A stretch of 64,000 nt of DNA from Ottelia alismoides (Eukaryota > Streptophyta > Magnoliopsida > Alismatales > Hydrocharitaceae), in the NCBI GenBank assembly GCA_037367405.1, contig JAZKJV010002612.1, positions 186,001 to 250,000 of the forward strand, read 5' to 3'. Made by a program: the position numbers and the translations under genes. The notes below the pieces were generated by a model. It saw only the letters and a program-made list of their open reading frames with translations, searched no databases and had not been told where the DNA came from. How positions within the stretch are numbered: the first letter of the stretch is position 1; each line of letters starts with the position of its first letter. Positions 11,772 through 23,688 of the stretch are shown in pieces.

Positions 11772-11988
11772 CATGGAAGGAAATATCGCGATATATCGAC
11801 AATATATTGCCAATATATCGATATCGAGACGAGACCGATATCGGTATCGATATGGCGATATATCCTCCTTTTCAGGCATTTCCTTCACAAAAGTGTGTCG
11901 ATATGGACGATATTTCGGTGATAGTATCACCGAAATATTGTATCGATACGATATCGAAACGATGTCGATATCGATACGGCCTTCCATA
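11772..11988. mobile_element. small MITE with CGATATCG-rich palindromes
   Basis: Short inverted ends CATGGAAGG and CCTTCCATA enclose 217 bp packed with CGATAT and ATATCG words in both orientations. Flanking 8-mers AACGTGAC and CACAAGAC agree at only 5 of 8, so an old hAT-type insertion is likely but not proven. Confidence 0.55.
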
Positions 11989-12393
11989 CACAAGACGAAC
12001 AATATTTTCCACCCTCATCAATTATATTTCTTTACATCGAACCTGATGAAGTTACCATCCACACAGAATTAAGGTTGAACTGATCTAAATGAAGCAGGTT
12101 TTTGTGAATTTAAGCAATATAATTTTCTTGTGACCCAAAAAAGTGGAAAAACTACTGGGGCATAAAAATGTACGGATGGCCCTTCACCTTCACTTGCACT
12201 TTCTTTACAACAATCAGCAACAGTTAATCTTACATTTACAAATATTACAAGCATGCGAGTTCCTATCATAATAATGATAATCAAAATCTAACAGAGGATT
12301 TAAGAAAATATGTGAACCGAACCATGCTATAAAATGCTCAGGATTCATCATATATAGAGGGTGGAAGAACTTCTCTACACTTCCAAAATCAAA

Positions 12394-12759
12394 TCACCCA
12401 ATATGAGGGCCAAGCTGGTGTTTGTGCAGGTCATTCAAAACCTGGGATTTCTCAAGTTCTTCTGAAGGCATATCAATATCCCTTATAACCACAGAATTTC
12501 CCAAGGACCCATCCGAAATCAGGGAACAGAAGAATTCAGGACCAAGCGAGTGAACCAAAGACAGAAATTCCAAAGTAGCTCTAAAGAACTTGGGATCATC
12601 GAATTTCATCGAATTAATGGACCTACAAGCATAAATGGGCACAAGGGTGCATGCATGAACTCATTGACGACTTGGTTTGATGAAGTCCTCCACTCCGATC
12701 TTTCCTGCTACTTTTCACACCGAAAGTATTTATCGGCCTCTGCAGCTAGCTCGTGGTTC
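12394..12759 (-). CDS. last two exons of an unidentified gene
   Basis: Two minus-strand exons can be joined in phase. The first is 12712-12759 (acceptor GTGTGTGCAG, donor GTAGCA) and the second is 12394-12622 (acceptor TTATGCTTGTAG), ending in TGA at 12394. Together they encode about 92 residues, starting around NHELAAEADKYF and including KFFRATLEFLSLVHSLG and a C-terminus rich in Glu, Leu and His. The in-phase splice and host-like codon use support a real gene. No family was recognised, so no function is given. More 5-prime exons must lie at higher coordinates, possibly beyond the duplication and Copia element at 12.9-18.7 kb, which would then be intronic. Confidence 0.5.
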
Positions 12760-12889
12760 CTGCACACACGTGCATGATGAATGTGAATCAAGGAAAGAAT
12801 TCCTCATGCGATATGCATAACATTCTCAGAATACACCGCACATCAAAGTGTTGTAGACCAAAAATCTTCCTCTATTTGTAAAAGACATT

Positions 12890-13235
12890 CAACTCAGAAG
12901 ATCTTTATGAAGGATTTAATAGGCAAATAGGAATAAACTGATGGAAATCAATAAGCTACCATCAATATATTGTTTGTTGAGAAACCAAAAGCATGGTTAC
13001 TAAATGTTACAGTCTCCATTTTATTTAAAAACATCATATCGCTTATAAACACTTCATGGAGTATTGGAACTCCCACCTAGTCATCACCCAGACAGCCACT
13101 CTGGAAACCAAGGTACCACATTTCCAATAAAAATTGTGTCAAGCAAACCTAAAAACCACATCATTTTTTCTATGAACACCATGAATGGCCATCCACTACG
13201 CACAAAATGACGGTATTCGTGAAAGGCGTGTTTTT
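12890..13235 (+). repeat. tandem duplication, copy 1 (empty site)
   Basis: Matches the sequence made by joining 13245-13376 with 18520-18690. Shared landmarks: AGATCTTTATGAAG near the start, GAGAAACCAAAGCATGGTT in the middle, then CTTATAAAC, GGTACCACATTTCCAAT and GGTCATCCACT at the end. It contains GCTTATAAAC at 13041, the unoccupied form of the site where the Copia element inserted in copy 2. Confidence 0.8.
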
Positions 13236-13244
13236 CATCTCAGG

Positions 13245-13376
13245 AGATCTTTATGAAGATTCAATAGCCAAATACGAAAAAATGAGAAATAAATGAGCTA
13301 CCATTAATGTATTGTTTTCGAGAAACCAAAGCATGGTTGTTAGAAGTTAGTAGTCACCATTTAAAAAAATGGTAAA
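13245..13376 (+). repeat. tandem duplication, copy 2, left part
   Basis: Homologous to about 12890-13030; interrupted on the right by the SINE at 13377 and the Copia element at 13534. Confidence 0.75.
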
Positions 13377-13513
13377 GCCTTCTCCCACTTTAAGTAGGGT
13401 CAGCTACATGGATTCTTATCAAATCTATGGTGAAAGATCTGACTGTTTTTTATGTTGGATGTTGGCTACTTAATCCAACCCTTCTCAAGGGGGCCATACA
13501 TTGAAGTGGGTAC
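13377..13513 (-). mobile_element. Au-like SINE, internally deleted
   Basis: On the minus strand the head GTACCCAC and the tail AGTGGGAGAAGGC flank a body that matches the SINE at 37515-37700, including AATCCATGTAGC. The tRNA-derived part with the internal promoter is deleted. Inserted in copy 2 of the local duplication before or near the Copia insertion. Confidence 0.65.
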
Positions 13514-13533
13514 AAAAATTTTATTATCGCATA

Positions 13534-13670
13534 TGTTTAGGAGAAAACAAAACTATGTATGCCATCAATCCCTAGAGCTCTCTTTACATAAGAGAAAAGC
13601 TCTGTCTAAACAGGACAATACAAATAAACAATATATGAAAGAACGATAAGATAACACGAATATCTTAACA
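13534..13670 (-). repeat. 3-prime LTR of Copia element 1
   Basis: 137 bp; about 90 percent like 18373-18519, lacking a short segment near TAGGTAAAATAC. Confidence 0.9.
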
Positions 13671-13706
13671 CTCCCCCTCAAGCTGGAGCATATATATCGA
13701 TCATGC

Positions 13707-13925
13707 TCAACTTAGAACAGTGATAAAAAAAGGACCTCTAATCAGAGCCTTAGTAGACATGTCTGCAATCTGATCTCTTGATGCAACATAATATATTGAA
13801 ATAAGCCCCTTTTGGATCAAGTCACGAGTGTAGTGATAGTCTACCTCAATGTGCTTTGTCCTTTCATGGAATGCTGGATTATTAGCTATAAATAAAGTTG
13901 CTTGATTATCACATTTGTGATGCAT
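13707..13925 (-). pseudogene. Copia RNase H, C-terminal part
   Basis: [23 protein letters not shown] and the closing [11 protein letters not shown] motif identify the end of a Copia RNase H domain. The N-terminal part between 13926 and 14173 is interrupted by stops. Confidence 0.85.
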
Positions 13926-14173
13926 AGGAAGATGTAATCAATCATTAAATCGGTCAGGACAGATTTGACCCACATCATCTCAGTACTACCTTAGGCCATT
14001 GTCCTATATTATGATCCTGCACTGGATCGAGCAACAACAGTTTGTTTCTTACTCTTCCATGAGACTAGTGAGCTGCCAACAAATACAATGAACCTTAAGT
14101 AGACTTCATGTCATTAGGACACCTAGCATAATCTGCATTTGCACACACAGTAACTGAGAGAGACGTATCCCTT

Positions 14174-15157
14174 CTAAACAAAAAAACCTGCACCTGGAGA
14201 TGATTTCAAATATCTCAGAATCATGAATACTACATCCATGCGTGTCTGCCTGGGTTGCTCCATGAACTGACTTACTCTACTCACAGCAAAAGATATATCA
14301 GGCCTGGTAATAGTAACATACAATAATTTTCCCACCAATTCTCGGTAGCGTCTCTTGTCCACCTCCTCAGATCCGTCATCGTGAAGCTTCTCATTAGGAT
14401 CCATCGGGGTAATAGCTGGTCTAAATCTTGTCATACATGTCTCAGATAGAAGATCAGTAACGCACTTCCTTTGTGTCATGACCATACCCTGCTGATTTCG
14501 TGCAAATTCCAGTCCAAGGAAGTAACGACGTGTACTCAGGTCCTTCGTAACAAACTGCTTTCCAAGGAAATCCTTAGCTACTTGAATTCCCTGTGCATTA
14601 TTGCCAGTGATAACAATGTCAACATAAATCAAGATGACCGCAATACCTCGTTGGTCTCTCTTTACAAAGAGAGTATGATCTACAGTAGATCTGAAAACCC
14701 CCTTCTGTTCAATCAATTCTGAGAGCTCCTAAAACCAAGCCCTCAGACTCTGCTTAAGGCCATATATAGCCTTATGAAGACGGCACATCATACTAGACTC
14801 CCCCTCAGCAGCAAACCCATGTGGATGCTGCATGTAGACCTCTTCCTACAAATTACCATACAAGAAAGCATTCTTGGCATCCAACTGGAAAAAGGGCCAA
14901 TCACGGACCACAGCAACAGTAATGAGAATCCGCAAGTTAGAATGACGCACCACAGGAGAAAACATGCCATGATAGTTCACCCCATATGTCTGGGTGAACC
15001 CACGAGCAACCAACATGGCTTTGTATCGGCCCATTGTACCATCAGCACGATGCTTCACAGTAAAAACACATTTGTTACCGACAACAGACGCACCTGGTGG
15101 AGGGCTGACGACTTTCCACGTATCTCGTGATCGTAACGCCGCCATCTCTTCCTCCAT
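14174..15157 (-). pseudogene. Copia reverse transcriptase
   Basis: The N-terminal half (14846-15157) has RYKAMLVARGFTQ and FFQLDAKNAFLYGNL. The second half (14174-14716) has DFLGKQFVTKDL, RRYFLGLEF and LVGKLLYVTITRPDISFAV. The catalytic motif reads YVDI instead of YVDD, so the second metal-binding Asp is lost. The two halves are separated by a frame break around 14720-14840. Confidence 0.9.
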
Positions 15158-15435
15158 AGCTAAACGCCACTGACTGCTCTGCAGTGCCTCTTAATACGAC
15201 CGTGGTATCTGTACAGCTGACAACCCCACAACAAAGAGTTGAAACTCCGTGAACAGATGCTCCAAGGAAACATGAGAATCAAAGTCCACCCCATATTTGG
15301 GGTTCATCGTACGTGCATGTTTCTGCCTCCGAAGTACAATAGGGATATCTGATTCATCAACAGGAGTAGTAGAGACATTATCTGCACCATGTACCTCAGT
15401 TTGTACATGCAAATCACCCGTGCCATTAGAAGAAC

Positions 15436-16300
15436 TCAAATGCAAAATACATACCTCGGGCGTGTTGGATGATGGAGGAGGCACATGAGCATGGGACCTT
15501 CGTTGGTAGATCTGAGGAAAGAATGTAGGAGACGATGGTGGTGGTGGTGGTGATGATAGAGTAGACATGGTAATGACGGAGGAGGAGGCATATAGATATC
15601 TTCTCCATCCTCTGAAGGAGCAAGCATGTCACCTATGGGAGAAAAATACATAATAGACTCAAAGAAAGTGACATCAACACTGACATAGTACATTCGTCGA
15701 ACATGGTCAAAACAACGATATCCCTTTTGGGTTTTGGAATACCCAACCAACACATATTTGACAGCTCTAGGAGAAAGCTTGTCAAGACCAGGAGAGGGTT
15801 GATGAACAAACGCAACCGAACCAAAGACACGAGGCGTAAGCGAGAAAAGATCCTTCTCAAGAAACACAATCAAGAACGGGATCTTCTCCCCTAACACCGA
15901 AGAAGGCATACGATTTACCAGATAACAAGCAGTTAGAACCGCATCTCCCCAATAGGAATGAGGAGCACGACTCTGAATCAAGAGAGTTTTGGTAACATCC
16001 AAAAAATGACGGTATTTCCTTTCAGTCACCCCAATCTGTTGGGAGGTATATGCACACGATGTCTGATGCACAATGCCATGAGACTTAAGAAATTGAGAGA
16101 GTTGAGTACTGCAGAATTCTATAGCATTGTCAGAACGTATATACTTGACTCTAGCAGAAAAAATGTTCTTCACTTCATTTAATAAAAGACTAAATAACAG
16201 GACCAGCATCAGACTTATTCTTAAGAAGGAAAACCCAAGACAGCCTAGAAAACTCATAAACAACAACAAGATAAAATCTGTCCCTGATGATCTGGTACAC
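15436..16300 (-). pseudogene. Copia integrase
   Basis: The core contains SDNAIEF and VTERKYRHFLDV, the regions of the second Asp and the Glu of the DDE triad. The first Asp region reads VVVYEFSR where relatives have an Asp before FSR, so the triad looks broken. The C-terminal motif TQKGYRCFDH follows. A histidine-rich stretch from CAC/CAT repeats lies near 15540-15560. Confidence 0.85.
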
Positions 16301-16346
16301 GACTAGGACCCCAAATATCAAAATGAAACAACTTAACAGACTATGA

Positions 16347-17257
16347 CTACTTGGACCCTGACACTCTGGAAAGAGGACCGATGATGCTTCCCAAGTTGCC
16401 AGGCCTCGCACTGAAAAGTGGAACGAGAAGAAATCTGTGGAAGAACATGAACCAGCTTTTGCAGAAGAAGGTGACCAAATCGTAGATGCCACATGTACGG
16501 AGAAATAGACCCAGCGCGTAGAGAAGATGAGGCACCAGCATACGGAGATGCACAAGTCTATAAATGTTCCCTTGCTCACGGCCAGTTCCAATCACTGTGC
16601 CCGTAAGTATATCATGAAACACAAGAGAAGATGGATCAAATACAACACGACAATGTAAATCTTTGATGATTTGACTAATTGATAATAAATTCATAGAAAA
16701 TTCAGGAGCATAGAGAACATTGAGAAGCCTTAAGGTAGGAGTCAACTGCACCTCTTCCTGACCAGTGATGGGGGAATGTGTACCGTTTGCTATCACAACT
16801 GATCGTCCAGGCTGGGGAGGACTAAAAACATTAAACTGACCTCTGTCACCACAGAGATGATGTGATGCACCTGAATCCATGATCCACTCTGACAAGTCTG
16901 CCCTGTAACAAGTAGTAAAGGCATACGTTGTATCTGACGTAGACGATGATGCTGAGGCAGCCACTTCTGAGGATCCTGAAGGAGATCCTGTCGAACCGGT
17001 AGTGGGCATAATTTCCCTAAGTCGAGCAACAAGCTCATCAAATCTCTGATCAGGAGCAGGTGAAGGGTCCCAAATGGTTGTGTCTGCTCTGCAACCCGAG
17101 CTGAAACAAGAAACCCATGCTTGGAATAGCATGTATCCTCAGAGTGGCTGGATTTGTGGCAGTAGGTGCACGGCTGACGGGGTCGACCACCCCCTCCCTC
17201 CTCTACCACGGCTAGAGCTCCCTCTACCACGATATGGTAAATGGCTTCCCATACCAC
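16347..17257 (-). pseudogene. Copia zinc knuckle and protease
   Basis: Two overlapping minus-strand frames. The first (16793-17257) carries a CX2CX4HX4C knuckle (CTYC ... H ... C). The second (16347-17132) carries the aspartic-protease active site MDSGASHHL around 16860-16885, the flap-side motif VLYAPEFSMNLLS, and the start of the pre-integrase region. The frame change between knuckle and protease is a break relative to intact relatives. Confidence 0.85.
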
Positions 17258-17849
17258 GAGAGGCAGCCATAGCTGAAGACGTCTGGGACTGCAGAGTACC
17301 TCGTGAGGATATAGATAGTCTACTCAATATGCGATATGCCTCCTCCATTGGAGGTATGGTAGTGTCGGTAAGGATATAGGCATGAGCAGCATCATACTCA
17401 GAATCAAGAGTCGCTGGAAAGACTCCAGTCATCACAGAATCTCCGTATGCCTTGAGCTGCTCTGGCGTAGTAGTCAAGGGAATGTAACCATGTAACTTCT
17501 CAAACATACCCCTCAAGGAAGTATAGAGGGTATGGAGGGGACGACTATTCTGCTTGGATGTGAAGATATCATGCTGCAACTGCAGTATCTTCGATTCATT
17601 CTTCATCGGTGAATATGTGACAGCGAGAATGTCCCACATAGCCTTTGTCGTTGGCTGGCTCAAAATATCATTAGCTATCTCAGATGACACAGTACCAGAT
17701 AGCCATACTCGTGCATAAGCATTATCTGCCTCCCATGAGGCATTTATCCCAGTCTTGTCACTTGGTTCCTCCACCATGAGAATGCGCTTCTTTCCATTAC
17801 ACGGCATCAGACTCATGAAATGCATGGCCCGGTTCATAGTTCGTGCCAT
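17139..17849 (-). pseudogene. Copia gag (UBN2-type)
   Basis: A frame of 236 residues on the minus strand. The N-terminal part with DNAYARVWLSGTVSSEIAND and LQLQHDIFTSKQ is typical of the UBN2 gag domain of plant Copia elements. A Gly/Arg/Ser-rich stretch follows, and then the frame shifts before the zinc knuckle. Gag forms the particle that packages element RNA. The start shown is the first Met of the open frame; the true start may lie upstream in the broken leader. Confidence 0.85.
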
Positions 17850-18372
17850 TCATTTTGGCGATGGGGGTTGGACCTTTGAAGCCCCCCATGGATGAAACAA
17901 CTGCTTTGTTGTCAACCATAATGACGACAATCACCAAGACTGGGATTTACAACCAACAAGACTTGTGTCTACACGAGCATATGGGAAGATGGATGTGGGT
18001 GTGGACTTATACCACAACCTCTTCCATTCTTCGACGCTGCCTTTTGGTGGCTAGGGTGTTTTAAATGAACATGTCACACCCTGAGGACCTAACTCGAGAT
18101 CAAAGGCGAGACGGAGAGCACGTGGGGCTATTGCAGCCCTAGAGAGGTGGCGACATCACCCCGCGTGTGAGGGTGGAAGCGAGTGACGCCATGAAAGTCG
18201 GCAAAAGGGGACTGCCCGTGCGGCGCGAGGCATGAGGCGGTTCGAGCAGCGACGACGGCCTGCCCGTGCGGCGACAGCGGCGTGAGGAGGCCCGCGTAAG
18301 AAGGGGGTTCTTAGTGGGGAAGGGCTAGGGTTAGGTCACAGGCTCTGGTCTAGGACCGTCGCTCCGATACAA

Positions 18373-18519
18373 TGTTGAGGAGAAAACAAAACTATGTATA
18401 CCATCTAACCCTAGAGCTCTCTTATATAAGAGAAAAGCTCTATAGGTAAAATACATAAACAGGACAATAGAAATAAACAATATAATAAAGAACGACAAGA
18501 TAACACGAATATCTTAACA
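18373..18519 (-). repeat. 5-prime LTR of Copia element 1
   Basis: 147 bp; begins TGTTGAGGAGAAAAC and ends ATATCTTAACA on the plus strand. Confidence 0.9.
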
Positions 18520-18690
18520 GCTTATAAACCCTTCATCGAGTATTGCAACTCCCACCCTAGTCATCTCTGAGGCATCTCAGAGTTTACCAGGGTACCACAT
18601 TTCCAATGAAAATTGGGCAAAGCAGCCCTAAAACCAACGTTAATTTTTCTATTAATGTCATTAATGGTCATCCACTGGGCATAAATTTAT
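18520..18690 (+). repeat. tandem duplication, copy 2, right part
   Basis: Homologous to about 13041-13205; resumes exactly at the outer edge of the Copia LTR. Confidence 0.75.
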
Positions 18691-20414
18691 CAAATAAGCT
18701 CATAAAGCTCCACAAGATCATGTTGACACAAACCTAAGAGCATGAGCATTCGAGGGACTCCAAGAGAAAGACGAGGAGACATGACTTCACCTCATGTACC
18801 ATGGTTAAAGATCAGAATGTCTTTGGAAAATCTCAATTTGGTGAACTTGTCTAACCTTAACTCATATACTCGAGAGTTGAGCTTATTAAGCGAATGAGTT
18901 AAAAAGACTCGAGTCCACTTCCTTAATGAGTTGAGCATGAGTTAAAGTTTGCTCTCTCGTCAACTAGGCATGTTAACTCAATAATAAAATTTGTTTTTTT
19001 AGGGAAAACACGTTACATCAAAGACAACAAAGCTTTGGTATGACACAGGTTGGCAGTCTTTTCATTAGGTACATGCCCATCTCGCTGAATTTATAAACCT
19101 GCCATGAATGCAGAAGAGTTGGGGACAAAAAGTTCACAATTGACAGCACACTGAAATGAGGCGTACATCTCGGGAAGGCAGTACCTCCAAGTGCTCTATA
19201 TATAGCATGGCCTAAATGTAGATTTCACTGACATCGGATATCACATTGAATGAATCGTAATACCGATTATTATAAAAGGGTATCACAAACACATCTTTAA
19301 AGATACCAAAAGACAAGGCGAAAGAGGTTGAACCCCTCTTAGTTGTTGCCGCAAAGGTCATGGGAGCGCTAGGATTAATGAAATCGAAATTCTGGCACTT
19401 CCTCCCTAAGGTCAAGCAACCCAATCGACGCTACAATCCCCTCCGAGCTTTCAACTGTGCACTCAACAATGGGTATCATCGACACCTCCGACTGTGCTCC
19501 GTCTTCTCTGACCACCTTCACCACCAAAACATGAACCGTACTCTGACCCACGGCTAACTCCAAAAGATTGGGTTTCATCGGTGCTAAACCCTTTTATCAA
19601 CACAGTCATTTCGATGATTTCCCCCACCCCAACCCAACGATCAGCATTTCAACCATGCTTCTGAGCGGCACTAACAACCTCCTCATTTGCTCCAACTCCT
19701 AGCAGAGCAAAGGGACCCCCAACACCTTTTCCCTCCACCTTCTAGCCCTTGATGCTCCATCGAAGGTTCACAGTCGCCCGGAACTATCATCCCTAGCACA
19801 CTTGACAGAACACCCGCAATCACCTTAGAGACCCCACCTTCAGATAAGCCACGAATATATAAGGTAGAATCATTGAGTCACCCATGACGCAACCAAATTA
19901 AATTGGGTGAAGTTATTTGGTTGTGGGTTACGTATTTCAATATAAAACTAAGATCACATGATAAATATATTCTTTAATTTCAAGTTATAGAAAGACTAAC
20001 TTCCTAGAACTTATGTGCTAAGTGGGGTTATATCATTATGAACTAACACAGACCATCCATGAAACTACTTAGAACTTATGTGCTAAGTAGGGTTCTATCA
20101 TTATGGACTAATCAATACTAACCTAATATAAAATTATGTGTTGCACAAATTTCGAGATTGGGTTATTTGGGAGGGTTGGTGGAATACATTAGGCCACACC
20201 CAATCCAAAAATCAAATAAATATTATGTTTTGAGTATAATCCGATCCAAACCTAAATAACCCACCAGTTTATTTCAACCATTTTTTAAAGGTTTGGGTGG
20301 GTTAGTTGGGTGGACCCAAATAACACCAACTGGTTTCTTGATTGGAGGAAAGAGTTCACATGGCTAGCCTTGACTTGACTCGCCTTGTTGGTTCGATGCA
20401 TGTCTAAAGCTCCA
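18691..20414. other. stretch with an unrecognised minus-strand frame and a repeat-rich end
   Basis: At 19212-19578 two minus-strand frames (67 and 70 codons) overlap. They may be a decayed non-LTR element or exon, but no motif settles this. From about 19890 to 20340 the sequence is rich in GGGTT/AACCC words in both orientations, like the subterminal zones of hAT elements, without clear ends. Confidence 0.3.
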
Positions 20415-20422
20415 AGCCCAAC

Positions 20423-21622
20423 TAGGGCTGTTAAAAAATTCTCAGGTTCGACATTCGCTCAGATTCGGCTCGCTAAAAGTTCGATTCAGATTCGATTCGA
20501 AAATAAACGAACCGAACCTGAACATGAGTTTGGGCTCGATTAAATAAACGAACCAAACCTCAAAAATATAGGTTCGCTCAGGTTCGGTTCGATAAAAGCT
20601 TGATTATATACACTGATACATACATAAAAATATATACATATATATTGTACATATAAAGAAAAATATATTCTCTGAAAACATGAGGATTTTCTCTTAATTT
20701 TTTCATACATATATATTGTACATATAAAAAAATATTTTCTCTCAAAATGTGAGGGCTTTCTCTTAATTTTTCCAAACCTATCATCCCCATCCAATCCCTA
20801 ATTTCTTTTCCAGAGTCCCACCTCCCCTCAATCTATCTCCTGAGTCCCGCCTCCCCTCAATCTATCTCCTGCATGCGTGCAATGCCGCCCATCCCCACCC
20901 TATGCAAGCGATCCCTCACCTCTCGCCCCCACGCTACCGCGGCGCTGCCTGCCAATCGTCCCCCTCCCCTCTCGCCCGTACATTGCCGCCCACCCCCTCC
21001 CCCCTCGGCTCTCGCCCTCACACTGTCCGTCGCCACCCTCCCCTCTCGCCCTCACGCAGTGACACGAGTGCAAGCACATCTCGCCCGCATGTCGTTGGCC
21101 TTCTCTCCTGCACGTCGTCGGCTTGCACGCCGTTGGTCACACGCGCACCGCAAGACACACAGGAAGAATCCTTAGCTTTTAAATGTGCATATAATTTTTT
21201 AGAATGTTTCTTCTTAGCCTTGAATTTTCAATTTGACATGGTTGTAAACTTATGGTTAAGCTTGATGTCATTGGTTTAGATGTGTTTCAGAGGTTGAAAT
21301 GAGATATATTTTTAAGTTGGCTTGTATATCCATCCATATAAATCTAAGGAAAATGGTATATAGCATACACTGTTGAAGTTTTTTTATCAAAAGAAGCATT
21401 AACCAATGCAAAAATACATATATATTTGGCATTATCAATGTTTATTCTAAAACGAGCCTTTAACGAGCTGAACCGAGCCTTTACAAACCTTACCCGAGCC
21501 GAGCCGAACCTGAATATGATTTTATTTTATCGAGCCGAACCGAACCCGAGCCTGAAAGTATACTAAACGAACCGAACCAAGCATGGGTTGGTTCGCTCAG
21601 GTTCGGCTCGTTTACACCCCTA
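20423..21622. mobile_element. hAT-type non-autonomous element with GC-rich core
   Basis: Ends TAGGGCTGTTAAA and TTTACACCCCTA are inverted. The flanking 8-mers AGCCCAAC (20415-20422) and CACCCAAC (21623-21630) agree at 6 of 8. GGTTCG, CGAACC and GAGCC words crowd both subterminal zones. The centre (20870-21170) is GC-rich with Pro/His/Ser-rich frames and no recognised domain, perhaps captured host DNA. No transposase. Confidence 0.72.
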
Positions 21623-21825
21623 CACCCAACTGGACAAAGAGAGTGACAGTTCTTTTTTTCCCACAAAGACAATCAACCAGCGTCTCCCATAATCCACGAG
21701 TGAAAGAACTCGATGTCAATGTTGCCTCCTTCAACCCATCTGGTTTAAGATTTGTCATAATTCCACATTTCTTTCATTATCCTCCATCAAAATGATTTCA
21801 TATTGCTCCCTTCTAGAGATCAGTT

Positions 21826-23183
21826 CTGGTCTTAAATTTTGTTGAAATTCCATCGAATTCCCGTCGTAATTCAATTTCGACAAGTGGCCAAAATCGATAC
21901 CCCATAATGTTTCCTTTTCCCAGATATTGCCAACATTTCGGCCATTTCAGTCAATTTCGGTCAATGCTAGTGGAATTTTGGTCCATTTTGGTGGAATTTT
22001 GATCCTTTTGGTCAAATTTTGGCTGAAACAATAGAAAAAGAGGAATCTAGCCATGTTTTATCGAAATTCATCCTCATAACTTCATAGACCACTCTTTCAC
22101 GTAATTTCAGCTATTGTGAGGTACTTTTTGACCTCTATATATTGGTCACTACATTACATCTTTCATCTTTCAATTCATAAGACACTAGAAATTAGCTCAT
22201 TTCTCGGACTCTCTTTCTTGTTGCTTCTCTTTACTACAAGGAGTGTGTGCCATGGTAGGAGTGTTAGGTTGTTAGCAACATTCCAAGTCTTGTGAATGTA
22301 AGTATTTGCATGCTATTAGGTTGGATAGAGATTGTGCTTGTGAATGCTACGTAGTTTTTTTGTGTTAATTAATTTGGTTGTCTCATATGGCATATATTTT
22401 AGGATCACAAGCTCTACAATGCATCTACTAAACATACATATCAGAAAGATATCTGTGTTTGTGTGCAATGGTGTAAAAGTCCCCCGACTGACTCGACTAA
22501 TATGTTCGACTTGTCTAGTTGGTGGGGTGGTCGACCTAGTATTGACTAATTCCGACTAGTCGATCTATTTTTGCTTGGAGATACCATATTTTTAACTTTT
22601 TAAAAGCAAACTTATTCTAATATGCTTAATATTTTATTTAAATTCAATTACTTCTTTTCTTTCATTATGATATTATAAAAAATGTAAAAAACTTTGTGAA
22701 TATAAAGAATATATGCACAAAAATTATTTATATAATTTAAATAATTAAAAAAATCAAAATTGATTAAAGCCTGACTAAATCCGATCAGTCGCCCAACTGC
22801 CGATTAATCTTTAGTCAGTGACCCAATCGATCGAGTACCAACTACCGATCTTTGCAACCTTGGTTGTGTGTATAAATGCATGTCTTATTTATTCTTAAAA
22901 TTAAATATTTTTCTATGTTCAAAGTATTTTGGTTAGAAACAAGTTCTAAGCTCTACGATGGTTGGAAAGATTGGATAGATTCAGGTACGATGGCAACGTC
23001 TTCTTATTAGCACTACGCATTTCTATCTCATTTATTAATTAAAAATATTAGAAATCTTGATTTTAGAAAAAATGTTTTTTCCAATTAATTTCCCGAATTT
23101 CCAGTCATTTCATCGAAATTCCATCGAATTTCTCTTTCCATGCTTACCAAAATAAAATCGAAATCTGATATTTAAAGCCTTGC
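21826..23183. mobile_element. hAT-like element, TIR CAAGGCTTTAAAT family
   Basis: The left end CTGGTCTTAAAT and the right end ATTTAAAGCCTTG are inverted counterparts of the ends of the MITE at 45211-45426. GAAATT, TTTCGG and AATTTCG words are repeated in both subterminal zones. No matching flanking duplication was found, so the ends may be eroded. A second MITE (22466-22862) is nested inside. Confidence 0.5.
22466..22862. mobile_element. hAT-type MITE, CGACTAGTCG family, copy 1
   Basis: Ends CAATGGTGTAAAAGTC and TTTGCAACCTTG; flanking 8-mers TTTGTGTG and GTTGTGTG agree at 7 of 8. Both ends carry GACTAGTCG-like palindromic words; the centre is AT-rich. Related to 23689-24108. Inserted within 21826-23183. 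Confidence 0.75.
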
Positions 23184-23688
23184 TAGCAGCTCACGATTGT
23201 CCTCTATAGCCCATTGAATCTTACCACCTCATATTGAGCCAAAATGAGTTGTTCCTCGTGCTTCAAACAAAACTCCTTCTGAAATGAACTCAAAATTTTC
23301 TTTCAAGACGAAATCAACTTACTCGAAGGATAAATGTATGAATGGACCTTTTTTAGGAAAATAAATGTAAGAATAATTATTACTCTTTTTAAATTTAAAC
23401 AAGGATGAACCTATCTCGAGATAAGCCCTTATTCTCGAGACTTATTCTTACTTTTCCTACAATCTAACAGGGCCTTGTAGATAATAGGACAAGAGAAACT
23501 GATAATACTTTTGTTCAATGGTGAAATTGAATAATGGGTCTCATAGGAATGCATGGGAAGGAAGATTTGAAAAGAAATGATAAAAAATTAAATGTACCAA
23601 ACATGTGAATTCATCTAGCTAGCCTGCCATTGTGGTTGGGAAGGATCAAGGAAATGTTGAAAAGAAATGGTAAAAAAATATGTGTAAT

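Larger units (their letters stand above)
13534..18519 (-). mobile_element. Copia LTR retrotransposon, nearly full length, inactive
   Basis: A minus-strand element of 4,986 bp with LTRs at 13534-13670 and 18373-18519 (TGTT ... AACA). The flanking 5-mers GCATA and GCTTA differ at one base, and copy 1 of the local duplication preserves the empty site. The order on the minus strand is leader, gag, zinc knuckle, protease, integrase, reverse transcriptase, RNase H, as in Copia. The primer site (18355-18372, minus) has changes from the tRNA-Met consensus; the polypurine tract complement is CTCCCCCTCAA at 13671-13681. Several frame breaks and lost catalytic residues show that it is dead. Confidence 0.92.

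Noticed and set aside
15540..15565. Histidine-rich run in the Copia integrase frame
   Set aside because: Comes from a short (GGT)n/(CAC)n repeat, not a metal-binding design.
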